IMG/VR virus record: IMGVR_UViG_3300021077_000136
Location: 1-64,000 of that record
Source: a virus
DNA: 64,000 bases
Reading direction: 5' to 3' (one strand)
The notes below the pieces were generated by a model. The model was given only the letters and a program-made list of their open reading frames with translations. It ran no database searches and was not told the DNA's origin. How positions within the stretch are numbered: position 1 is the stretch's first letter; the number at the start of each line of letters is the position of its first letter. The position numbers and the translations under genes are program-made. Below, piece by piece: positions 59,204 through 64,000 of the stretch.

Positions 59204-59333
59204 TGGGGCTTTAGGGAGTTGAACCCAAGCGTGTAAGCTTCACAAAGATGCATCCTTTTACCGGGACGCGAGGGATAAAGCTGAGTTTTCCAACTTATGT
59301 AGTAGGTGCGGAACCGATCCGCTGTGAAGCCCC
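59204..59333 (-). tRNA. tRNA-like gene C with element between anticodon and T arms
   Basis: 130 nt. Acceptor GGGGCTT/AAGCCCC is perfect. D-arm GCGG-ATCGGTT-CCGC; anticodon-like arm CCTAC/GTTGG with loop TACATAA, placing CAU at 34-36 but A at 33. An element (P1 AGCTT/AAGCT, P2 GCGTCC/GGATGC) precedes the T arm, whose stem has one mismatch. CCA is not encoded. First of the array in transcription order. Confidence 0.5.
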
Positions 59334-59490
59334 ATGTAGAAAATATATCTAACTATTAGTAGAATTCGAAAAAATATTCGATTTCGAACCGGGAGGGCAT
59401 TCTGTCTGAATCCCAGCCTCTGTCAAACTCGTTTTCTTCTTCTGGTATTTATTGGAGTGAGGCTAAGGTCTCTCGACTGTAAATGAATAG
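59334..59490. other. 157-bp gap upstream of the RNA array
   Basis: Between the HNH-AP2 gene stop and tRNA-like gene C. It has a bulged hairpin (GGGATTC / GAATGCCC) and a second hairpin (TCGAA/TTCGA with a T-rich loop). The first could be a terminator of the HNH-AP2 gene; a promoter for the array may also lie here, but no clear box pair was identified. Confidence 0.45.
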
Positions 59491-60006
59491 TCAACATAAA
59501 GTATTATCAGTGCAATTATTATCTAATGATGAGCATGAAGTGAAATTTAACAATGCGCATTTGCCGTGCAATCTTTTAGATGCGTTATCATAAGCGAACG
59601 CAGCATCTATTTCGTTGTCAAAACTACCAAGATGGATTTGCTGTCCTTCTGAGGTTATGTAAGCGAACCACTTTAAATCTCTTCTAAAAAAGCACACCCC
59701 TTTATATTTAGAGGATCCGGCCCACTTTCTTCTATTAATCTGATTTTCTGATCCTAGACATATTCTAAGATTATATCTTTGATTATTAGTTCCATTATGG
59801 TCTATGTGGTCAATATGCACTTTGGAATTTGTGATACCAAAGATCACTCTGTGCATTCTTATAGTTTTCTTATTCTCTTTGCGTTGAGCATAATATACAT
59901 CCCAGCGCTTATCATAATAAGCGTACCATTTATACTTATTTACCGATTCAAAATCATCGTCATCTACAAGCGCAACCTGTCCTTGTGTTAATTGAATTTC
60001 TTTCAT
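59491..60006 (-). CDS. HNH-AP2 homing-type endonuclease, second copy
   Basis: 171 residues: N-terminal KEIQLTQGQVALVDD, HNH_3 motif VHIDHIDHNGTNNQRYNLRI, then AP2 (KYKGVCFFRRDLKWFAY, IHLGSFDNEIDAAFAYD). Clear paralogue of the 54.0-kb gene but diverged. It lies directly upstream of the tRNA array and just after the nucleoside hydrolase; tRNA genes are common homing targets. Confidence 0.9.
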   Translation of the reverse strand: MKEIQLTQGQVALVDDDDFESVNKYKWYAYYDKRWDVYYAQRKENKKTIRMHRVIFGITNSKVHIDHIDHNGTNNQRYNLRICLGSENQINRRKWAGSSKYKGVCFFRRDLKWFAYITSEGQQIHLGSFDNEIDAAFAYDNASKRLHGKCALLNFTSCSSLDNNCTDNTLC

Positions 60007-60950
60007 TAAGCCACTAGAACTCTATTGAACGCAGAAATATCAAGCTTAATCATTATCTCCGAACCAAATTGCACATCAGATTGATATTGAGAATATTCTT
60101 TACAGCCCCATTCATTATTCTTGGTTCTGTAAAGCGATACAGATTTCCAAGTTCCGATGGACGGTTCGATTGCAGCAGCGGCCGCAATCACATCGTGCAA
60201 GGCTTTCCCGCCCGGGTGCTTCTTGAAGTAATGATTCATCCCAGCCTTAATGAAGTCAAGACCTGGGTGCGCTCCACTTGGGATCATCTCATTCGCTTCT
60301 GGGCTGTGGATAATTCCGTGGCAAACATTTTTTGGAACGAAATTCCTAACTTCAATTGGAGGGCTAATATCTCTGGTTAGATACTCGGCCGCTCGCCAAT
60401 CACCACCTAGATTGAAAGTTGGGCAGGTAAGCCGTCCATCGAACTTGGCCAATCGAAATTCTGGAGGCACGATATTGTCACCAGCAAATCCTCCTTGGCA
60501 AGTCCATTTTGAAAAGAATGATCCTTGTGATATCCTTCCGCCATCTGGAATGTTGGTCATGGCGTGAGCGGCATCTGCAATGTTTGTTAGAGCAGCTCCA
60601 GTCACCAAGTGAAATTCTCGTGGCTCGAAAGATATTCCGCGCGGTGGAATTATGACGTCATGAATTACTTCAGTTGCCGTTCCATCAGGATCTTGATCTG
60701 GGACTCTACCCAACCAATCATAATGGAATTGAGACACTCTTGGTTTATCCCCTTTTGGAGTTCCAACCCCAACAGGAATCTTTTTACCAAGAAGATTCAA
60801 TACATGTTTGACAAGGCCAACTTGATCTTTTCCGCCCGGATGAATGGTGACTGCCACTAGATTAGATCTCGGATGCGTTGCGAGCAATGCCATCGCAAAT
60901 ACATCATCAGGATCTGCAGTCTCCATATCGAAGAGGAAATTAGATATCAT
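60006..60950 (-). CDS. Nucleoside hydrolase-like protein
   Basis: About 314 residues. The N-terminal aspartate cluster is DMETADPDDVFAMALL, close to the DxDxxxDD metal site of the IUNH fold; a later TIHPGG and GVGTPKG fit too. The C-terminal DVIAAAAAIEP contains the last Asp ligand. The family cleaves nucleosides or NAD-like compounds to base and ribose. The first Asp pair is altered, so substrate may differ. ATG 60950 overlaps the upstream stop. Confidence 0.8.
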   Translation of the reverse strand: MISNFLFDMETADPDDVFAMALLATHPRSNLVAVTIHPGGKDQVGLVKHVLNLLGKKIPVGVGTPKGDKPRVSQFHYDWLGRVPDQDPDGTATEVIHDVIIPPRGISFEPREFHLVTGAALTNIADAAHAMTNIPDGGRISQGSFFSKWTCQGGFAGDNIVPPEFRLAKFDGRLTCPTFNLGGDWRAAEYLTRDISPPIEVRNFVPKNVCHGIIHSPEANEMIPSGAHPGLDFIKAGMNHYFKKHPGGKALHDVIAAAAAIEPSIGTWKSVSLYRTKNNEWGCKEYSQYQSDVQFGSEIMIKLDISAFNRVLVA

Positions 60951-61128
60951 CTGTATTATCCAACTCGAACTCTTGGCACTTGCCATCAATGTTTCTCAAA
61001 TGACATGGATGAGAAGTCACTTTGCTACCGCCATTTACATAATCACGTTCTATTTTAACAGACTTAGCACAGCGTAATGACTTAACCCCTTCCTGGCTAT
61101 CTACAATTACATATCCAATTAGTTTCAT
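60940..61128 (-). CDS. Hypothetical small protein, 62 aa
   Basis: ATG 61128 overlaps the methyltransferase stop (ATGA). A beta-rich N terminus and a CHL...C region near the middle may bind metal. No family recognised. Confidence 0.6.
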   Translation of the reverse strand: MKLIGYVIVDSQEGVKSLRCAKSVKIERDYVNGGSKVTSHPCHLRNIDGKCQEFELDNTDDI

Positions 61129-61787
61129 TTCTTCTTGAATAGGCATGTCATACTTCTATTGCTTCTATTTCTTGTATTCAAGCTTACAAAATCGATATGA
61201 CTTTGCAGATAGTTCATCTCGTCAATTGTCATATACATACTATGTATATTATCTGGATTCTTTCTAATGAAATTTTCAATCATTGATAGAGTGCTGTTTG
61301 CGGGAGTTGCTCTAAACTCTGGATAGACATTCGGCAATGAAGTGTGCAAATCTTCTATTACGTAATATCCACCAGGCTTAACAAATGGAAACAGGAAGCC
61401 GAAGCTTACCTGCTGTTGTTCCATGTAATGACCGCCATCATCAACAATGATATCGAAGTCCCCGCCATGAGTATCAATGAAACTTTGTAGCTGGCTACGA
61501 TTGGCCTGATCAGCCACGAATGTTTTCACTATATCAGTGTCATATTCGTTTTTTGGTTCTATATCAATTCCAAATACGCTAGCTTGTCTAAAGTAATTAT
61601 TCCAGAGTTTCAATGAATCTCCGTTGTAAATACCTATTTCCAATATTCTAATTGGTTTGTACATGTACTGAAAAAAGAAGCGCTCATAAATCTCAACGAA
61701 ATTATGATCATGTGCTCCTTTATCAGTGCTATTAGCTAGCGCAGATAAATCACCAAGATGAACATTAACGGATACGGAAGGGTTCAT
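61125..61787 (-). CDS. Class I SAM-dependent methyltransferase
   Basis: 220 residues: SAM motif I ILEIGIYNGDSLKLW, acidic loop GIDIEP, motif VDDGGHYMEQQ, then GGYYVIEDLHTS. It resembles small-molecule O-methyltransferases of the TylF/MycF type by the VDDGGH block. Substrate unknown; sugars or DNA/protein glycans are possible. It has a candidate promoter (61907-61935). Confidence 0.8.
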   Translation of the reverse strand: MNPSVSVNVHLGDLSALANSTDKGAHDHNFVEIYERFFFQYMYKPIRILEIGIYNGDSLKLWNNYFRQASVFGIDIEPKNEYDTDIVKTFVADQANRSQLQSFIDTHGGDFDIIVDDGGHYMEQQQVSFGFLFPFVKPGGYYVIEDLHTSLPNVYPEFRATPANSTLSMIENFIRKNPDNIHSMYMTIDEMNYLQSHIDFVSLNTRNRSNRSMTCLFKKK

Positions 61788-61906
61788 AATGTAAAACAGG
61801 ATTGGCTAATTGCTGAAGTTTGAAGGCTTATGGTTGATGGCTAAAATCTGAACAATCTAACTTCTAACCGCTAGTTTATCTATCGGTAACATTCGCCAGT
61901 TGTATT

Positions 61907-61935
61907 ATTATTCCTGGTACTTTACACAAGTTCAA
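61907..61935 (-). promoter_or_regulatory. Candidate promoter for the methyltransferase operon
   Basis: On the minus strand: TTGAAC (61935-61930), a 17-bp spacer and AATAAT (61912-61907, 5 of 6). Leader about 110 bases. The -35 overlaps a hairpin stem. Moderate confidence. Confidence 0.45.
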
Positions 61936-61974
61936 GGGCACCATTACCCTTGAGCAGGGCCGGCCGAAGCCGGC
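61932..61974 (-). terminator. Tandem hairpins after the 61999 gene
   Basis: Minus strand: a 6-bp stem with a UUCG-type loop (61959-61974, GCCGGC-TTCG-GCCGGC), then a 7-bp stem (61933-61953, TCAAGGG/CCCTTGA). UUCG loops are very stable. There is no long T-run, so termination would rely on the hairpins or they protect the mRNA end. Confidence 0.5.
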
Positions 61975-61998
61975 TTACTCACCCTTCCGTCCGAGTCT

Positions 61999-62508
61999 TC
62001 AAATGGTCAGTTTGACCACTTGGTTAGCTAATTCGACAGATCCATTCAGGGAATCAAACTCTTCCTGAAGACTGTCCGCCAGCTCTGCTCGCTTTGCTTC
62101 TGGCAGCGCGCAGACGGTGGTTGATGTTTTGAGAATATACTTATCAGTATTCTCATCCCAAGATCTTTCTTGGTTGACGGCATTTTCAGTTGTCTGACAT
62201 GGGAGAGCTCTCACCCAAGCAATTCTTCCCTTGAGTTCTTGCAGAACTCTAACTGCATGAGATAAGGAAATCTGGTTTCCTTTGTACTCAACCGTATTCT
62301 CCGCATTTGCAGCAGCCAATTTGCCTTGCAATGCCGCCAACTCAAAGCTTGCAACATCAGCTTTGGTCAACATCTCAGAGAAGGAGAATGCAGCTTGCTC
62401 ACCTAACTTGTAAATCAGTGAGCTTTCGGCACGCTTGCGCGCTTCCGAGATCTGATTCTTTAACTTGCTTGCATATCGCAGCGCCTGTGAAATTGAAACT
62501 TCTGTCAT
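61999..62508 (-). CDS. DIP1984/DUF6847-like protein, 169 aa
   Basis: Helical N terminus (SISQALRYASKLKNQISEAR), a middle with EYKGNQISLSHAVRVLQEL and KGRIAWVRALPC, and a C-terminal helical part with EEFDSLNGSVELAN. From memory this resembles the DIP1984 family of unknown function, but this is not verified. ATG 62508 has the SD AGAGGA upstream. Confidence 0.55.
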   Translation of the reverse strand: MTEVSISQALRYASKLKNQISEARKRAESSLIYKLGEQAAFSFSEMLTKADVASFELAALQGKLAAANAENTVEYKGNQISLSHAVRVLQELKGRIAWVRALPCQTTENAVNQERSWDENTDKYILKTSTTVCALPEAKRAELADSLQEEFDSLNGSVELANQVVKLTI

Positions 62509-62515
62509 AAATCCT

Positions 62516-62896
62516 CTATATACCTTTACCACATTTTAGTCTGTGCTCGTAACAATGATTTGAGAATTCTACAGGAAGTGATTGGCACTGATCTCCGTTC
62601 TCAAATCTATGTATACAAGTAAATGTATGTTTCTTAATCCAATCTTCCTTGGTAATTAGTTTGTTACTGATATTGCAAGGAACATCTTTAGCATCTGTTT
62701 CAACGCCACATTCACAACACTTAAACGTGACGTAATACTCTGAAGACCCATCATAAAAAGAACGTGATGTTTGATATAAATCATCTTGCTCTACCAAAAG
62801 AACAGCACCGCAACCACCATTGCCATTTCCGGCTCCGGTACACGTAAATTCTTTGGACCAACCATTTTGTGGACGCCCTGGAATTATAACCTTCAT
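62516..62896 (-). CDS. Zinc-binding-like protein, 126 aa
   Basis: Cysteines in CGAVLL, CCECGVE, then a C-terminal C/H group (CIHRFENGDQCQSLPVEF, NHCYEHRLKCG). Two zinc sites are plausible. No family recognised; it is 7 bp upstream of the 61999 gene. Confidence 0.6.
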   Translation of the reverse strand: MKVIIPGRPQNGWSKEFTCTGAGNGNGGCGAVLLVEQDDLYQTSRSFYDGSSEYYVTFKCCECGVETDAKDVPCNISNKLITKEDWIKKHTFTCIHRFENGDQCQSLPVEFSNHCYEHRLKCGKGI

Positions 62897-62911
62897 TGAT
62901 TATCTTTGTCA

Positions 62912-62952
62912 AATAAATTGTTCTGGGAACGATCGGTAATCATTCCCAGAAC
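62912..62952 (-). terminator. Terminator after the ubiquitin-like gene
   Basis: A perfect 10-bp stem (GTTCTGGGAA / TTCCCAGAAC) with a 13-base loop, nine bases after the ubiquitin-like gene stop. On the minus strand an AT-rich tail follows. It closes that operon. Confidence 0.65.
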
Positions 62953-62960
62953 AGGTTCAG

Positions 62961-63257
62961 TTACCCAGCGAGCCAACTGGAGAGAAGATGCATACCGAAT
63001 GGAGTCTTCGGACGGAGAAAGATTCGGTTGTATGGAGTCTCTTCCGTAGATGCATATCGATCGACAATGAAGTCTGCGAAGTTTGCATTCGGATCTGCCG
63101 CGATGTTGGCAACTCCTCCTGTACGTACCGCCTCAGTTACCCAAGTGCGAACGTCAGTCTCTGTGGCATCGAAAGAAACGGGGTCGCGAAGATCTCCATT
63201 GTTTCCTGCCCAAGTAACGTTTACGATTGCTTCGTTAGCTGCAATTTGTGTATCCAT
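62961..63257 (-). CDS. Ubiquitin-like (beta-grasp) protein ending in Gly
   Basis: 98 residues predicted to follow beta-beta-alpha-beta-beta: AIVNVTWAGNNGDLRD and PVSFDA strands, TETDVRTWVTEAVRTGG helix, NFADFIVDRY and YNRIFLRPKTPFG strands. The protein ends in LAG, a terminal glycine as needed for conjugation. The best SD in the window (AGGAGG, six bases) precedes its ATG, and a terminator follows, suggesting high expression. Its neighbour is a JAMM protease. I infer a ubiquitin-like modifier; an unrelated beta-grasp protein is the main alternative. Confidence 0.65.
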   Translation of the reverse strand: MDTQIAANEAIVNVTWAGNNGDLRDPVSFDATETDVRTWVTEAVRTGGVANIAADPNANFADFIVDRYASTEETPYNRIFLRPKTPFGMHLLSSWLAG

Positions 63258-63289
63258 GTTATCCTCCTATGAGCGCAACCTTAGTTGCT

Positions 63290-63673
63290 TTAGTAATGAG
63301 AGAGTTCCCTTAACTTGTCCATCCAATCCCAATTATTTGGGATTAGTTCAACTGTGACAATGTGTCTAGCATATGTTCCTTTATCATTATCAAAGAGACA
63401 TAATACTTGTGAATCTGAGCTTAGAATGGGCCAGTTTAGGTGTTTCCCCAGTGCGGCCTCGATGGCCGCGAAAGTTGTTGTATCGGTGTATGATGGTCCG
63501 GGATAACCACTCCCTGGATGAGTATGAGCGAACCCGGTTACTTTATCACGATTTTCCCAAATTACATCCCAAAGATCGCGGCTATCTGGAAGTGCTCCGC
63601 CATTGCGATCGTGAGGCGTGTGCCAATGTATAACGGAATTATTTGGACCAAGCAATATTCCGGCTTCTTGCAT
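63290..63673 (-). CDS. JAMM/JAB-type metalloprotease (deubiquitinase-like)
   Basis: 127 residues. N-terminal E3 in QEAGILLG is the likely catalytic Glu; the metal motif is HTHPGSGYPGPSYTD (H-x-H-P-x7-S-x2-D), the JAMM signature. This fold removes ubiquitin-like tags or trims C-terminal tails. No NlpC/P60 or tail-fibre domain is attached, unlike lambda gpK. The gene lies 32 bp upstream of the ubiquitin-like gene. Confidence 0.8.
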   Translation of the reverse strand: MQEAGILLGPNNSVIHWHTPHDRNGGALPDSRDLWDVIWENRDKVTGFAHTHPGSGYPGPSYTDTTTFAAIEAALGKHLNWPILSSDSQVLCLFDNDKGTYARHIVTVELIPNNWDWMDKLRELSHY

Positions 63674-63685
63674 GATTATTTTTTC

Positions 63686-64000
63686 CTAATCTACATGTCT
63701 GTAAACAACCAAGAGACGATCTCTTATAGCTTCTCTAATTACAGAAGGTAAGCTTTCAAGAGTGAAAAATGTGTCACCCTTTTCTCCGGTATGATGATCT
63801 GTAAGACAAATTCCAGAATCAATTATTCTTAGTGTTTTCTCATCACAAACACATTCAAATCTTCTTTGTTCTAGCCTGAATCTAACAACCATCTCGCCGC
63901 GTCTGGGTGCTCTTCGATGATCAAGATAATGAGCACCACCTACTGCTAAAGCCGCTCTCGCAGCTTCACCGAAGTCAATCTGAGCAAGTTCTCGTCGCGT
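63686..64000 (-). CDS. C-terminal part of an unknown protein, partial at window edge
   Basis: An open frame running in from beyond 64,000; about 104 residues seen. Features: GEAARAALAVGGAHYLDH, RRAPRRGEMVVRF, then RRFECVCDEKTLRIIDSG and CLTDHHTGEKGD. The two cysteines in ECVCDE and a CLTDHH pair might bind a metal or be catalytic. No family recognised. It is 12 bp upstream of the JAMM gene, so it is part of the same operon; an E1/E2-like or target role cannot be judged from the fragment. Confidence 0.6.
   Translation of the reverse strand, partial: TRRELAQIDFGEAARAALAVGGAHYLDHRRAPRRGEMVVRFRLEQRRFECVCDEKTLRIIDSGICLTDHHTGEKGDTFFTLESLPSVIREAIRDRLLVVYRHVD

Larger units (their letters stand above)
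58455..59333 (-). repeat. Array of a structured RNA element interleaved with tRNA and tRNA-like genes
   Basis: A region without protein genes. The element's 3' half (GCTTACACGC on the minus strand, with small variants) occurs seven times, starting at plus positions 58455, 58687, 58749, 58939, 58996, 59173 and 59229. 5' halves containing CTCG occur near 58592-58612, 58843-58863 and 59102-59129 and inside the three tRNA-like genes. Stem P1 pairs the outer parts (AAGCAT/ATGCTT, AGCTTT/AAAGCT, AAGCACTAT/ATAGTGCTT, AGGAAC/GTTCTT); stem P2 pairs inner parts (ACTGCG/CGCAGT, GTGTCC/GGATAC, GCGTCC/GGATGC, GCGTCA/TGACGC). Stems vary while pairing is kept, which is strong evidence for RNA structure. The family is unknown to me. 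Confidence 0.75.

Noticed and set aside
59204-59333. tmRNA
   Set aside because: The tRNA-like ends fit, but the length of 130 nt leaves no room for a tag reading frame or pseudoknots.
58455-59333. Hammerhead, HDV-like (theta) or group I ribozymes as the repeated element
   Set aside because: I found no CUGAUGA/GAAA core, no HDV-type nested pseudoknot and no group I P7 motifs; a covariance search would be decisive.
1-64000. CRISPR array
   Set aside because: No evenly spaced direct repeats with unique spacers; the only short repeats are the hairpin and RNA-element copies.

Overview
This window looks like the interior of a very large tailed-phage (jumbo or huge phage) genome. Genes are short and tightly packed, with 1-8 bp stop/start overlaps, and almost all lie on the minus strand; only 37,089-38,743 is plus. 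The genome carries its own replication, repair, nucleotide and translation-support genes mixed with free-standing HNH endonucleases, but no complete ribosome or central metabolism. I recognise no terminase, portal, capsid or integrase, so morphology and lifestyle are not visible here. Good Shine-Dalgarno (SD) sequences (AGGAG type), some TTG/GTG starts and a few TTGAC-type promoters point to a bacterial host with ordinary sigma-70 and SD use. The host itself cannot be named.

Layout (numbers in kb). 0-1.6: an IS200/IS605 element (tnpA, tnpB) inserted at the 3' end of a small gene. 1.8-16.8: replication and repair core: DNA polymerase III alpha (DnaE type), trigger factor, RecB/Cas4-like nuclease, dNMP kinase fused to an HNH nuclease, MazG-like pyrophosphohydrolase, SbcC/SbcD pair and a stand-alone primase-type zinc finger. 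16.6-20.2: small unknown proteins with a threefold hairpin repeat, thioredoxin and an intrinsic terminator. 20.3-28.2: peptide deformylase, a tiny membrane peptide, IF-3, uracil-DNA glycosylase, endonuclease VII-like protein, two DNA methyltransferases, nucleoside deoxyribosyltransferase, dUTPase and a cluster of HNH proteins. 28.2-33.9: coiled-coil and acidic proteins, a bS21 ribosomal protein homologue and an AAA ATPase. 33.9-40.6: topoisomerase I, a degenerate phosphoesterase, a plus-strand island (SF1 helicase, small heat-shock protein), an RlaP-type nucleotidyltransferase and a P-loop kinase fused to a ribosomal protein bL12 C-terminal domain. 40.7-51.2: papain-like protease, lipoprotein, DUF192, ClpP, DksA/TraR finger, HU protein, half-size SPOUT methylase and a radical SAM enzyme. 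51.3-58.4: NADAR-domain protein, second HU-like protein, large helical proteins, Ala/Pro-rich lipoprotein and PD-(D/E)XK-like protein. 58.4-59.4: an unusual RNA array. 59.5-64: HNH-AP2 endonuclease, nucleoside hydrolase, methyltransferase, and at the right edge a ubiquitin-like protein beside a JAMM protease.

How the genes fit together. Many genes act on translation: IF-3, peptide deformylase, trigger factor, bS21, the bL12-domain kinase, a SPOUT remnant, tRNAs and probably ClpP. The phage appears able to retune host ribosomes, and the bL12-domain kinase is the most unusual part of that set. A second theme is nucleotide and NAD-type chemistry: dNMP kinase, dUTPase, MazG, deoxyribosyltransferase, nucleoside hydrolase and NADAR.

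The most novel-looking signals are: (1) a tRNA/tRNA-like array at 58.4-59.4 kb, interleaved with about seven copies of one small structured RNA element with covarying stems, in both continuous and circularly permuted order; (2) a ubiquitin-like protein plus JAMM protease at 63-64 kb, with a partial third gene; (3) the kinase-bL12 fusion at 39.8 kb. All homology calls come from reading motifs; no searches were run.
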